From contig JABXIW010000392.1 in NCBI GenBank assembly GCA_013372875.1, positions 1 through 35,633 of the forward strand: DNA of 35,633 bases, in the 5' to 3' direction. The notes under the pieces are model-generated. The model searched no databases, was not told the DNA's origin, and saw only the letters and a list, made by a program, of their open reading frames with translations. The translations under genes were made by a program, and so were the position numbers. Of this stretch, positions 18,248 to 26,283 are shown one piece after another; within the stretch, counting starts at the first letter, position 1; the number at the start of each line of letters is the position of its first letter. The stretch comes from Gammaproteobacteria bacterium. Lineage in GTDB: Bacteria > Pseudomonadota > Gammaproteobacteria > Enterobacterales > Kangiellaceae.

Positions 18248-19726
18248 TTAAATCCAGCCTTCGGCTAAGTACATTAGTCGTAACTGGCTTGGTGAGCCGA
18301 GTTTATCTAATGCATCAAGCTGAGCGTCACTTAGGTTCGGGCTCTTATCGAGGTACACACGTCCGTTGGCGGCGTCCAAAGGCAACTTGTACGTCAGCTT
18401 CTCGTTGATCTGATTCGCTTCGCCTTTATCCATTGCTCGAACAGCAGGCATCAGCCAGGCCCAATCTTCACTTAACAGCTTTTTAAATGCACCGTTCGCC
18501 GTAGATTCCGTCTGACTTGGCATGTCTTCATCGCTCAGTTTAAGCAGTGAATCGACATCTGGAACGAGATGTTCACTCGGGCTTGAGCCAAGCATTTGCT
18601 TGAGTGTTAAACGTGCGGCTTCCATCTCTTGCGCTTCTTTTGGCGCTTGAGGTGAGCTCATTGATGTATCTTCTTTAGGGCCAAGATACGCCATCAGTGC
18701 GCGAACTGCCGCCGGCTCTTGCATGCTAAAAGTGAAATCGCCCTTCACGTTTGAAATTTCCAAACGTGGCAGCACACCAGACATTGGTCCTTGTTTGAGT
18801 TGGTCTTGCACTTCGTTATTTAAGCCATACGCCCCAGCTTGGCCAGCAACAAAGCCCCCGCCGCTGATAATGCCAGTGGCTAAAGCAGTTCCAATGGCTT
18901 CTTTTGCTATCGGCGTAACCCCTGCCGTCGCCACAGAGCTTACACCAAACGTACCCAAACCGCCTGTCGCCATGCCAAGTGTGGCACCAACTGCGCCCTC
19001 AGCCGACGACATCGCGTGACCAATGGCTAACGTTTGTTGCATTGGCATCGATAAGCGCTGATCTCTTCCCGGCAATTGCGAGATTTGTTCGAGTTGATGA
19101 TGATACGCTTCGGCATCGCCATTGACGGACGCTTTGTGAAGTTCACGCCCTGTGGCGACGAGCAAGCCTACGCCGGGTAACGCCAAATTGATGGCAGCGT
19201 TAACACCCGAGCCTTTCAGCTTCTCTTTTCCCATTTCCAACAACTGCGCGCCGAAACCGTCCATTTTCCCCGGATACTGGTTTTCCAAACTGACCTGCAT
19301 ACGCGGATCTTTGCTGATCGAATCAAACGTATTTTTGAGCTGCTGATAGGTGTCACCGTCGACTTTTACTTCATCAAGTAGGCTCACCACTTCCAAGATT
19401 TTTCGCTCGGTTAATGGTTCGCCTCGATAGCCTGACGGACTGACTAATGAATAAGCCAAAAGTGCGGTTTCTAGTTTTTCTTCCTTAAGCAGTGCCTGCT
19501 TCAAGTCGAGGTGCGTTTTGATGTTTTCTTGGAAGAACTTGGTGTATTTTTTTCTTAATACGCCTTCGCTAACAGAAGCAAACTTGTGGCCTTTATGGAA
19601 CGTAGATGGCTCTTTGACTTCGCCTCTTTTGCTGATTACTCGGTCATCTTTTTGCGCGGCAATGGCACGAAACTGTTCCAAATCGGGTACTGGGCTTTGA
19701 CTGATTTTTTGCGTTGTATTCACCAT
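18248..19726 (-). CDS. vopQ: T3SS1 effector VopQ (VepA), V-ATPase-binding channel former
   Basis: 492 residues, recognised as V. parahaemolyticus VopQ (VP1680) by its start MVNTTQKISQSPVPDLEQFR and its length. Published work describes it binding the Vo part of the host V-ATPase, forming a gated channel in lysosomal membranes, deacidifying them and driving autophagy and rapid lysis. In the sequence, glycine/alanine-rich hydrophobic stretches at about residues 175-195 (GVNAAINLALPGVGLLVATG) and 240-310 are candidate membrane elements within an otherwise charged helical protein. AGGAGG precedes the ATG. It lies 9 bp downstream of its chaperone gene vecA and is followed at once by a terminator. 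Confidence 0.95.
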   Translation of the reverse strand: MVNTTQKISQSPVPDLEQFRAIAAQKDDRVISKRGEVKEPSTFHKGHKFASVSEGVLRKKYTKFFQENIKTHLDLKQALLKEEKLETALLAYSLVSPSGYRGEPLTERKILEVVSLLDEVKVDGDTYQQLKNTFDSISKDPRMQVSLENQYPGKMDGFGAQLLEMGKEKLKGSGVNAAINLALPGVGLLVATGRELHKASVNGDAEAYHHQLEQISQLPGRDQRLSMPMQQTLAIGHAMSSAEGAVGATLGMATGGLGTFGVSSVATAGVTPIAKEAIGTALATGIISGGGFVAGQAGAYGLNNEVQDQLKQGPMSGVLPRLEISNVKGDFTFSMQEPAAVRALMAYLGPKEDTSMSSPQAPKEAQEMEAARLTLKQMLGSSPSEHLVPDVDSLLKLSDEDMPSQTESTANGAFKKLLSEDWAWLMPAVRAMDKGEANQINEKLTYKLPLDAANGRVYLDKSPNLSDAQLDALDKLGSPSQLRLMYLAEGWI

Positions 19727-19735
19727 AACTCCCTC

Positions 19736-20194
19736 CTACACACGCAGTGGTTGAACATGACTTTGTTCATGATTTGAAGTGGCTGAAAGATCTTGATCCA
19801 ACATGGCAAAACGCGCTTGCCAAAGTTCGGTCTGTTCGATGATTTCGTGGAACCAAACTGTCAGATTGGCTGAGTTAAGATGCTCGGTAGGTTGGCGACC
19901 CGCTAAGACAAGTTGTCGACCATTCGGGGCGAGCGATAACGCCAAGTTGCCACTGCCTACTCTTTGGTAATTTGCGCGGGCTAATAGCTCTAAGCCTCTT
20001 ACGCGCAACTCTCCCGATTTTTCTAAGCCACCAAACGTAACAGAGAGCATTAAGGCGTCATCTTCTGTGGCGGTGAAGTACAGCACGAATCGATCATCAA
20101 CGAGAAGCTGACAACGATTTCCATCTTCTAAAATGAGCGGTGGTAATTCATTTAAACGACAAAACTCATCGAGCAGTGGTTGAATCGTGTTCAT
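19736..20194 (-). CDS. vecA: VecA, class I chaperone of VopQ
   Basis: 152 residues from the ATG at 20194, chosen because AGAGGAAAG stands just upstream; the frame is open 29 codons further but without a good site. The fold pattern is CesT/SycE-like: an N-terminal helix (LLDEFCRLNELPPLILED), then RCQLLVDDRFVLYFTATEDDALMLSVTFG strands, then a C-terminal helix (FHEIIEQTELWQARFAML). Adjacency to vopQ agrees with published identification of VP1682 as the VepA/VopQ chaperone. The protein ends in PLRV, a tail shared with other chaperones here. No clear ExsA box was found upstream. Confidence 0.92.
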   Translation of the reverse strand: MNTIQPLLDEFCRLNELPPLILEDGNRCQLLVDDRFVLYFTATEDDALMLSVTFGGLEKSGELRVRGLELLARANYQRVGSGNLALSLAPNGRQLVLAGRQPTEHLNSANLTVWFHEIIEQTELWQARFAMLDQDLSATSNHEQSHVQPLRV

Positions 20195-20340
20195 AATCTT
20201 TCCTCTTGTTTCCGTCACTCTATTGAACACCGATTCCCATTTTGACGATGTCGCTAATGGTTTTATTTTTGTCACTTTCACCGTTTCTTTGTGATGATGG
20301 CCTCAGATACAACCTCAATTTAACTATTTGGTTTATAAAT

Positions 20341-20370
20341 AAAAAAAGAGCAACACTCAGCTGCTCTTTT
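20341..20370 (-). terminator. Terminator after vopR
   Basis: On the minus strand a 7-bp stem (AAGAGCA/TGCTCTT, at 20346-20352 and 20362-20368, 9-nt loop) is followed by a T7 run and more A/T. It separates the vopR cassette from vecA-vopQ. The remaining 20195-20340 stretch holds only the vecA leader, in which I could not assign a promoter. Confidence 0.8.
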
Positions 20371-20421
20371 CTTACGGGTTCGATTTTCATGTTCGAAGTC
20401 AAATCAACATACAAACCTCGA

Positions 20422-21399
20422 TTAACCGAGTTTGTGGCTATCGAAAATCACTTCTGTTGGTGGGAACATGTTCGATACTGGCGGGCGTTGGGCATCACCG
20501 AACATGGTCGCACCAAATGCTGACGCCGCCCAAGGATCGACGATTTTTACGTCTTTATTCCATGTCGATGGGTCTTTAATGTCGCTGCCTTCTTGTCTCC
20601 CCACCAATACATAAAGGTGCGTGCCAGAATGACCTTTTTTAAACGCCACAACTTCTACTTTTGGCTGGTTTTCTGGTGTGCCCGACATGCCTTGAATCAT
20701 TTCAGCAGCGGCAGCGAAAGCAAATGTGGTACAGCAACCTGCCTTGGCATTTTGTACATACTTAGCAATGTTCTGTAATGTACTTAGCTGCGGAGCATTG
20801 CCTCTTTGAGCGGCAGCTTGAACTGCGCTGGCAGACATGGTCGCTCTTTGATCTTGCGCGATTCGTGCTTGGTTCGCGTAAAGAGCTTTTAGCCTTGGCG
20901 CACCTTTTGTTTCATAAAACTGCGACCCTTTTTGACCAAACGTATTTAAGTCTGTACACGCAAAATCCCCCAGCTTTTGAAGGTTGTCTTTGTGCTCGTT
21001 GATCAGCGCCACGCTGGATGAGGCTTTGCCGGTTTTGGAAGACGAGGTGTCGGTTTGTGCGGCAGGCCAATGCGAACTTGGGCCAGACGACAATCTTTCA
21101 AGATTTTTCAAATTATCGAGCGTCAGTTTATTTTCGCCATTGAGCACGTTTTGTAGCATTTGCTTCGCCACATCTTTTGGAATGCCCTGCTTGGTGAGCA
21201 GATTCACCACGATGTCTTTCGCTTTGTTCTGATGGCTAATACGAGCGCTCACGCTTTTGTTTTTTGGCGCACCTTCTTTTACGAAAATGTCTTTGCCGTT
21301 GTGTGCTCGAATCTCTTTATCGTCCGCTTGATTCTGTGTCGCCAAATGTGACGTCAGCTGGCTCAACGACTGCATGTGTGACGTATTGATATTAACCAT
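20422..21399 (-). CDS. vopR: T3SS1 effector VopR, phosphoinositide-binding with Cys-His-Asp C-terminal domain
   Basis: 325 residues from the ATG at 21399, which has AAGG upstream; a longer frame begins inside the chaperone gene and is rejected. It corresponds to VP1683. Published work assigns a bacterial phosphoinositide-binding domain to the N-terminal half (roughly residues 30-130, KNKSVSARISHQNKAKDIVVNLL and following), which sends the effector to host plasma membrane. In the C-terminal half I see Cys222-Cys223 (NAKAGCCTTFAFAAAAEM), His261 (SGTHLYVLVGR) and Asp288 (KIVDPWA). The order and spacing suggest a papain/transglutaminase-like catalytic domain. The gene is 10 bp after its presumed chaperone. 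Confidence 0.9.
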   Translation of the reverse strand: MVNINTSHMQSLSQLTSHLATQNQADDKEIRAHNGKDIFVKEGAPKNKSVSARISHQNKAKDIVVNLLTKQGIPKDVAKQMLQNVLNGENKLTLDNLKNLERLSSGPSSHWPAAQTDTSSSKTGKASSSVALINEHKDNLQKLGDFACTDLNTFGQKGSQFYETKGAPRLKALYANQARIAQDQRATMSASAVQAAAQRGNAPQLSTLQNIAKYVQNAKAGCCTTFAFAAAAEMIQGMSGTPENQPKVEVVAFKKGHSGTHLYVLVGRQEGSDIKDPSTWNKDVKIVDPWAASAFGATMFGDAQRPPVSNMFPPTEVIFDSHKLG

Positions 21400-21409
21400 G
21401 TAAAAAACC

Positions 21410-21859
21410 TTAAACTTGAATAAACGGGTGTGAGCCAGTTTGTTGGCTAAAATCGACAACCGTGTTGTTTTGGAACAGTTGCACCCAAGTGTCACTCAAC
21501 TCATTCAACTGACTGATCACGTTGGCTAATTGGCTGATCTCGGTGTCTGCCGTGATGGCGATTTGAAGCAAAATGTCTTTGGTGCTTGGGTTGATGCAAA
21601 ACTGCACTCCGCCCGTTTCGCGATACAAAAAGTTGTATTCCAGCAGCACTTGGAGCTTGTCGGCGGTGAGAATATCTTTCTCTACCACTAGGCTTTTTGA
21701 GACAAGCACCTCGTTCTTCTCTTGCACAAATTGCACATCGATAGCGTTATCTTCGCTGAAACAGAGCGACCACATTTGATGCTCAAACTCTGTAACACGC
21801 TCAAGGTTGAGTGAATCCCCTAGCTCTGCGAGAAGAATATTGATCTTTCCGGTATCCAT
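21410..21859 (-). CDS. Class I T3SS chaperone, presumed partner of VopR (VP1684-like)
   Basis: 149 residues, small and acidic. It has the CesT-like pattern of N-terminal helix (NILLAELGDSLNLERVTEFE), central strands (WSLCFSEDNAIDVQFVQEKNEVLVSKSLV) and C-terminal helix (ANVISQLNELSDTWVQLFQ). The partner is inferred from being 10 bp upstream of vopR. AGGA precedes the ATG. Unlike VecA, the vopS chaperone and ExsC it ends in IQV rather than LRV. A weaker ExsA-like box with a -10 element lies upstream. Confidence 0.87.
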   Translation of the reverse strand: MDTGKINILLAELGDSLNLERVTEFEHQMWSLCFSEDNAIDVQFVQEKNEVLVSKSLVVEKDILTADKLQVLLEYNFLYRETGGVQFCINPSTKDILLQIAITADTEISQLANVISQLNELSDTWVQLFQNNTVVDFSQQTGSHPFIQV

Positions 21860-21918
21860 GTTGTGTCCTGTTAAATTTGATGACGGCTTATTGAAGTAAG
21901 CGCATAACGATGAGGGAC

Positions 21919-21969
21919 ATTTTAGGGTGAGCTTTGAAGTTGGACTTTATTTAAACGTCCGAATTTTAT
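21919..21969 (-). promoter_or_regulatory. Candidate ExsA promoter of the vopR cassette (weak match)
   Basis: The minus-strand box at 21945-21969 contains ATAAAA, then CGGACG, then AAATAAAG. Only the A-rich part, the GAC and the final A-K of the ExsA consensus are kept. However, TAAAAT (plus ATTTTA at 21919-21924) lies exactly 20 bp downstream, the same spacing as in the vopN promoter. The remainder of the 242-bp gap 21860-22101 holds the vopS terminator and nothing else I can name. Confidence 0.4.
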
Positions 21970-22022
21970 TGCTATTGGCCGTTTTAAAAGTCGATGAGAT
22001 TGAATCGCATGAACAGCGGCAA

Positions 22023-22048
22023 CAAAAAGAGCGGCGCTCGCCGCTCTT
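22023..22048 (-). terminator. Terminator after vopS
   Basis: A perfect 9-bp GC-rich stem (AAGAGCGGC at 22027-22035, GCCGCTCTT at 22040-22048, 4-nt loop) is followed on the minus strand by TTTTTG. It lies about 54 bp past the vopS stop and isolates the vopS cassette from the next one. Confidence 0.9.
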
Positions 22049-22101
22049 ACCAACATACAAATACCAACACCGAAAATCACTGAGTTATTTGATGCGCTGA
22101 G

Positions 22102-23265
22102 TTATTTGATACCGTGAAGGCTATTTTCGGCATTCATCGCCAGAGGGTTGAACGAGTCATTACGCAGTTCAGCGATGGCATAAAGCATGCGCCCCATGCG
22201 TCCGTTGCCATCGGTAAAGCCGTGATAACCAATCACACCAGCAAACAAATGTTTACCAAGGTCTTTTTCCGCAACTGGATTCTCTTTCAAAAAGCCTTCG
22301 ATGTGCTGCTTCAACATGCCTTCCCCACCAATGCTTGATGGTAATGTGCCGCCAGAGATATTTGGCCCACGGTAATCACGTTCTACATTTGGTACCAAAC
22401 GAGTATGCAACTCTTTTAGGTTGTCCATATTCAGCAAGTCTTTACCGTTGGTCGCGTACTCTTTCAATAATGACGTGATGTTTTCCGCATCGTTCCCTTT
22501 TGAGTTTGAAGCGTTGATGATCCAAGCCGCTGCGCGTTCAACATTGTTGGTCACGCCAGCTTTATTGAAAGCGTCTTCAGGAAGACCTTCTGCATACACG
22601 CCTTGGTCTAAATCCGTACTTGCTAACCCTTCAATATGTCGCTGCGCTGCTTTCAGGTGCATCACCTCCATGTCAAAGACAGCTTGCATTTGGTTGATGC
22701 GTACTTCTGGATTTTTCTGAGCAGCCGCCACGCCACCGCCGTAATCTTTCACCACACGCACCGCGAGCGATTTAACGGCATCATCACCAATCAGCGCTTT
22801 GAGGTTCTTGCCAGAATCCGTCTCTAGCATCACTTCTGTCATGGCTCGTTCGGCAAGTTGGCTCAGCTCAGCAGCGTGAGACTTCACCATTTTGCAGTCC
22901 AACTTCGCAAACGCATTCAGAACATCTGAAGGCGTTTTGAGGTTCGCGTCTTTAAACAACATCTGCCCATGCTCGACAGAAGACGATGTTTGCAAACGCT
23001 GAGCTTGTCCCTGTTCGTTGTCAAACACTGCTTTTGTGATCGCTTTTGCCACAGACTGCGTGCTGCCTTCACGAAATAATTTCCCAGTAGCTTCAAAGAA
23101 GCGCGCGACTGCACCACTTGTAGGGTTTGCGCGTGTAAACTCTTGAGTAGCAGCATTGATCGTATATTCCTTACCACCAATGCTGAGTTTGCCTTCATTT
23201 AGAATCTCATTACGAGCTTGTGGCATCGCCGCTTGCAATGCACTCACACTTCCAAAACTGATCAT
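22102..23265 (-). CDS. vopS: T3SS1 effector VopS, Fic-domain AMPylator of Rho GTPases
   Basis: 387 residues, recognised as VopS (VP1686). The Fic core HGFTDGNGRMGR starts at residue 348. His348 is the published catalytic residue, and the motif is complete apart from the usual Pro at the second position being Gly. The family reaction transfers AMP from ATP to a threonine in switch I of Rho, Rac and Cdc42, blocking effector binding and collapsing actin. Residues 1-75 carry the secretion and chaperone-binding part; the middle is helical. AAGGGTG before the ATG overlaps the last codons of the chaperone gene 3 bp upstream, so the two are translationally linked. Confidence 0.97.
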   Translation of the reverse strand: MISFGSVSALQAAMPQARNEILNEGKLSIGGKEYTINAATQEFTRANPTSGAVARFFEATGKLFREGSTQSVAKAITKAVFDNEQGQAQRLQTSSSVEHGQMLFKDANLKTPSDVLNAFAKLDCKMVKSHAAELSQLAERAMTEVMLETDSGKNLKALIGDDAVKSLAVRVVKDYGGGVAAAQKNPEVRINQMQAVFDMEVMHLKAAQRHIEGLASTDLDQGVYAEGLPEDAFNKAGVTNNVERAAAWIINASNSKGNDAENITSLLKEYATNGKDLLNMDNLKELHTRLVPNVERDYRGPNISGGTLPSSIGGEGMLKQHIEGFLKENPVAEKDLGKHLFAGVIGYHGFTDGNGRMGRMLYAIAELRNDSFNPLAMNAENSLHGIK

Positions 23266-23268
23266 GAT

Positions 23269-23697
23269 TTACACCCTTAATGTAGAGAATTGGTTAGCAT
23301 CCATCACTGGCGCGCTTGGCTCGTCACTGATTGTTGAGTTGGTCGTGCTTTTTAACCACTCAATGAAATTGCCGAGAGATTCATCCAAAATCGCTGCATC
23401 CAGCCATTGCTGACTTAGATGAACAAAGCCAACAAAACCGACTTCCTCGTCCCAGTAAACGGCTGGTGAGCCTTGAGTGAGCGACGCTTTCATGTATTGC
23501 AGCATCACGTCATGTTCTGGTTTGTCGCCAGAAATCAAGCCAATGAGCGTCAGGCGATCATTCTCAGCACGCACAGTGATTGCCGTGTCTTGGTCAATCA
23601 AAAGATGACAGCAATCGTCGCCATCAAAAACCAGTTGTTCTATTTGGCAACGGTGAGCAAAATCCGTCATCAAAGCGGTAATAAATCCATTAGCCAT
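23269..23697 (-). CDS. Class I T3SS chaperone, presumed partner of VopS (VP1687-like)
   Basis: 142 residues, acidic, with the CesT/SycE layout: an N-terminal helix (FITALMTDFAHRCQIEQLVF), paired strands (CCHLLIDQDTAITVRAENDRLTLIGLI), and a helix LDESLGNFIEWLKST near the end. It is encoded 3 bp upstream of vopS, which defines the likely client. It terminates in STLRV, the same last three residues as VecA and ExsC. The ATG at 23697 has a rather distant AGGAT. An ExsA-like box lies about 110 bp upstream. Confidence 0.9.
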   Translation of the reverse strand: MANGFITALMTDFAHRCQIEQLVFDGDDCCHLLIDQDTAITVRAENDRLTLIGLISGDKPEHDVMLQYMKASLTQGSPAVYWDEEVGFVGFVHLSQQWLDAAILDESLGNFIEWLKSTTNSTISDEPSAPVMDANQFSTLRV

Positions 23698-23781
23698 TTG
23701 AATGAATAATCCTATAGTGCTTATTACGAATTCGGCGGACGAGTCATTAAAACAGAGTGACCCAGGCCGTTTTGATGCTGT

Positions 23782-23833
23782 TATTTTTCATCATTCGGCG
23801 CGATTAATATGCTAAAGATGGTCGGATTTTTTT
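23782..23833 (-). promoter_or_regulatory. Candidate ExsA promoter of the vopS cassette
   Basis: The minus-strand box at 23809-23833 starts with A7, then TCCGACC (G-N-C half-site) and TTTAGCAT where the consensus has TTG-N-N-A. The core CCGACCA is shared with the vscN box. The expected -10 position at 23782-23788 holds only an A-rich AAAATA/AAAAAT, so the -10 is weak. Confidence 0.55.
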
Positions 23834-23849
23834 CGTTTTAAGACGTTTG

Positions 23850-23883
23850 AAAACAACAAAGCTCAGCAATGTGCTGAGCTTTG
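23850..23883 (-). terminator. Terminator of the exsD-vscL operon
   Basis: A perfect 12-bp inverted repeat (CAAAGCTCAGCA at 23857-23868, TGCTGAGCTTTG at 23872-23883, 3-nt loop) is followed on the minus strand by TTGTTTTC. It lies 27 bp past the vscL stop. Confidence 0.85.
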
Positions 23884-23909
23884 TGTTCGATTGATTTGGC
23901 GGTGATGCC

Positions 23910-24548
23910 CTACTCTGGTGACGTCATTTTCCGCTCACTGAGTTGTTTCACCATCGCTTGCTTTAACGCCTGAATCTGTCCATCGATACTGGCGTCAATG
24001 ATGCCGACTTCGGTTTCCAGTATGCAGCCACCGTTTTTGAGGCGCGCATCGGCAACCACATCGACATAACCCACTTCAGGAAAATCACTCAAAACGCCAG
24101 CAACTTTCTCTCTCACGTCAACCACTTGCTCAGGATGAACGTGTAAGATCACTTGCTTTTGATTACTCACCAATTGCAGCGCTTCTCTGACCACGCTGAT
24201 CGTGGTGTCAACGTCATCAAATGTGTCGATGATTTTACGCACCGCGTCTAAGACGACGTTCGTCATTTTGTGCTCAACTTGCAGGTAATATTCATTGCAG
24301 CGAGCCAAAGTAGCGACCATCGCTTGCGCATTTTCTATTTTCGCCTGCTCCAAACCATCTTGATAGCCGCGCTGCTTTTCGGTTTCATACGCTTGCTGCG
24401 CTTTAGCAATGATGCTGTCGGCTTTCGAATTCGCCGCTTCAACCAAATGTTGCGAATCGAGATAACTAACGTAATCCTTGGCTTTGAGCACCTTTAAACC
24501 TGGCGCTAACTGCAAGTTGTCGGTTTTTATTTCAACAAATGAAACCAT
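23910..24548 (-). CDS. vscL: VscL, ATPase-regulating stator protein (SctL family)
   Basis: 212 residues (YscL about 223). An Ala/Gln/Glu-rich helix (AANSKADSIIAKAQQAYETEKQRGYQ) leads into a FliH/YscL-like C-terminal domain (KQVILHVHPEQVVDVREKVA, then RLKNGGCILETEVGIIDASIDGQIQALKQA). The block GGCILETE-GxIDASID is the diagnostic part. The protein holds and restrains the VscN ATPase and joins it to VscQ. It overlaps vscK by 22 bp and is the last gene of the operon. Confidence 0.94.
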   Translation of the reverse strand: MVSFVEIKTDNLQLAPGLKVLKAKDYVSYLDSQHLVEAANSKADSIIAKAQQAYETEKQRGYQDGLEQAKIENAQAMVATLARCNEYYLQVEHKMTNVVLDAVRKIIDTFDDVDTTISVVREALQLVSNQKQVILHVHPEQVVDVREKVAGVLSDFPEVGYVDVVADARLKNGGCILETEVGIIDASIDGQIQALKQAMVKQLSERKMTSPE

Positions 24549-25171
24549 TGGGGAATAACCTGTTTTGCGATTTTTTTGGTGAGTCGGTACGCGAGATCAC
24601 GCTGCTCTTCAACGAGCCAAGAGGTGTTTTCTTTCACTTGGCTAAGTGATTGATCGAGCTTGAACTGCCAACGGAGCAAAATATCGTGAGAAGAGCTCGC
24701 TAAGATAAACTTCATCCATGCGTAGCCCTGTTTGAGCATGTGACGTTCAACTTCGTCTTCTTTCATCACGTCTGGTAACGCTTTTTGCCAACCTTTCGGC
24801 CATTGTGACAACAACATCGGCCCTTGCTGAATAAGAAAACGGGCGATATCCAAACCAAACACGTTGTTCAAACACTGCTTGGGCTTTTTAAGAACCACTT
24901 GGCGCATCGCAAAACTGTGCAACGCCCCGCCAATGGTGAGCATTAACGTACTGAGCGCATCAGGAGGAAGCAGAGCCAAGCTATGGTGTGGCTTGTTAAA
25001 AGCCGTTTCTGGCACAGGCGCAAGCGCCCACTCTTCTAAACACCAAAGGTTGAAGTTTGGGTTATCTCGCCAGCCATCCAAATTAAGAAGCCAAGGCTGT
25101 TTTGGCACGATCCAGTTTTGCTCTAGGTACTGACATGGGCAGTAGTTGAACTGATGCAGCACCTGAGCCAT
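24527..25171 (-). CDS. vscK: VscK, sorting-platform adaptor (SctK family)
   Basis: 214 residues from the ATG at 25171, 13 bp after vscJ; YscK is 209. An upstream frame to 25240 would overlap vscJ by 56 bp and has no matching counterpart. The C-terminal KKIAKQVIPQWFHLLK matches the end of YscK in character. The protein is needed to attach the VscQ-VscL-VscN complex below the inner ring. No strong ribosome site is visible, suggesting coupling to vscJ, and the start choice remains uncertain. Tryptophan is unusually frequent. Confidence 0.86.
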   Translation of the reverse strand: MAQVLHQFNYCPCQYLEQNWIVPKQPWLLNLDGWRDNPNFNLWCLEEWALAPVPETAFNKPHHSLALLPPDALSTLMLTIGGALHSFAMRQVVLKKPKQCLNNVFGLDIARFLIQQGPMLLSQWPKGWQKALPDVMKEDEVERHMLKQGYAWMKFILASSSHDILLRWQFKLDQSLSQVKENTSWLVEEQRDLAYRLTKKIAKQVIPQWFHLLK

Positions 25172-25184
25172 CGGTGTTTCAGGT

Positions 25185-25931
25185 TTAACCACGCTTTGCG
25201 CTCCTGCGGCACCACGTGAACGTCGCGACATTCGAGCCAATCAATAGCAGTACCATAAATACTAAAATCCCGATGAGATGGTTCGCCGTTTCTTTGGTAA
25301 CTTGCACCGACAAAATACTTTTAAATTGGTTGCTTTGAGTCGTCACTCGCACCTCCGAAGATGGCACCATCACGACACTAATGCGGTCGTAATTCAGCCC
25401 TTCAATACTGTTGTTCACCAACAATTTGATTTGAGGAACGTAAGAGTCCAACGCTACATCGGCAGCATGTTTAATAAACACCGATGCCGAAGCAGGAGTC
25501 GGACGCTCGCCTGGGCGAAGATCTTGATCTTCGAGTACGACGTGGACTCGCGCCACCAGCACACCATCAATTTGCGATAGCGTTGATGACAACTCTTGCG
25601 ATTTTGCGTAAACCAAACGCGCTCTTTCCGCCAATGGCGAGGAGATTAAATCGTCTTTTGGAAACACTTCTTTTAACGTCGAGAATTGCTCTCGTGGGTA
25701 GCCTTTGCGTTTTAATGCATCAACGGCAAACGCGATTTGCGAGCTATCGACCATCAATTTTACTTTGTTGTCTTTGTCCGGTTCTTTGGTCGCCACCACG
25801 CCTTCCGATAACAAGATCGACAGCATTTCGTTGCCTTCTTTTTGGCTCACATTGGTGTAAAGCTCGGTTTGGCAACCCACCAAAAACAGCGCCAATACAA
25901 GGCAAAGCGCGCGCATTTTATTCTTCATCAT
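25185..25931 (-). CDS. vscJ: VscJ, inner-membrane ring lipoprotein (SctJ family)
   Basis: 248 residues (YscJ 244). A lipoprotein signal with LVGC places the modified cysteine at residue 20. The mature part shows the YscJ/FliF ring-building motifs ([55 protein letters not shown]). A single membrane helix ([19 protein letters not shown]) lies near 219-238, followed by a short basic tail. It forms the inner ring with VscD. Its ATG shares one base with the vscI stop (TAATG). Confidence 0.96.
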   Translation of the reverse strand: MMKNKMRALCLVLALFLVGCQTELYTNVSQKEGNEMLSILLSEGVVATKEPDKDNKVKLMVDSSQIAFAVDALKRKGYPREQFSTLKEVFPKDDLISSPLAERARLVYAKSQELSSTLSQIDGVLVARVHVVLEDQDLRPGERPTPASASVFIKHAADVALDSYVPQIKLLVNNSIEGLNYDRISVVMVPSSEVRVTTQSNQFKSILSVQVTKETANHLIGILVFMVLLLIGSNVATFTWCRRSAKRG

Positions 25932-26275
25932 TACTGCGCCTTCAAAAGCGTTTCGACATTCTGTGTGGTTTTACCCACGGTTTTCGCGATCAACTCTTCT
26001 TGAAACGTGATTCGCGTTAACGCCCACTGCATTTGCAACAGTTGCGCTGGATCGTCACCGACCATTTTCATGCTGTCTTGCAGACTGCTTTTCGCGTTGT
26101 CGATGGTATTTTTTAGCTCGCTGATGTTTTCTAGCAAACCGCCTTCTAAACCGTTGTTCCCCTCCGGAATAGACATGGCTTGTTCAAAACGCTCACTCAG
26201 CCCGTCTTCGACTTGAGCATCTTGCAACTTCTCAAGGTTGGTTTGCATCACCTCGGTGTACTGTGTATTGATCAT
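25931..26275 (-). CDS. vscI: VscI, inner-rod protein (SctI family)
   Basis: 114 residues (YscI 115). The small helical protein has the family ending of two helices, [31 protein letters not shown] and then [19 protein letters not shown]. It connects the export portal to the needle. TAGGAG precedes the ATG. It is coupled to vscJ by a one-base overlap and lies 8 bp after vscH. Confidence 0.94.
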   Translation of the reverse strand: MINTQYTEVMQTNLEKLQDAQVEDGLSERFEQAMSIPEGNNGLEGGLLENISELKNTIDNAKSSLQDSMKMVGDDPAQLLQMQWALTRITFQEELIAKTVGKTTQNVETLLKAQ

Positions 26276-26283
26276 GTGTACTC

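Noticed and set aside
21400..21495. 32-residue N-terminal extension of VopR
   Set aside because: It lies inside the chaperone gene in another frame. The ATG at 21399 has its own AAGG site and gives an N-terminus (MVNINTS) like that of VopQ (MVNTTQ).
22321..22338. A S-x-x-x-E-G sequence in VopS (residues 311-316) resembling the inhibitory motif of self-regulated Fic proteins
   Set aside because: It lies between the N-terminal region and the Fic core rather than on an inhibitory helix, and VopS is known as a constitutively active enzyme. Treated as chance.
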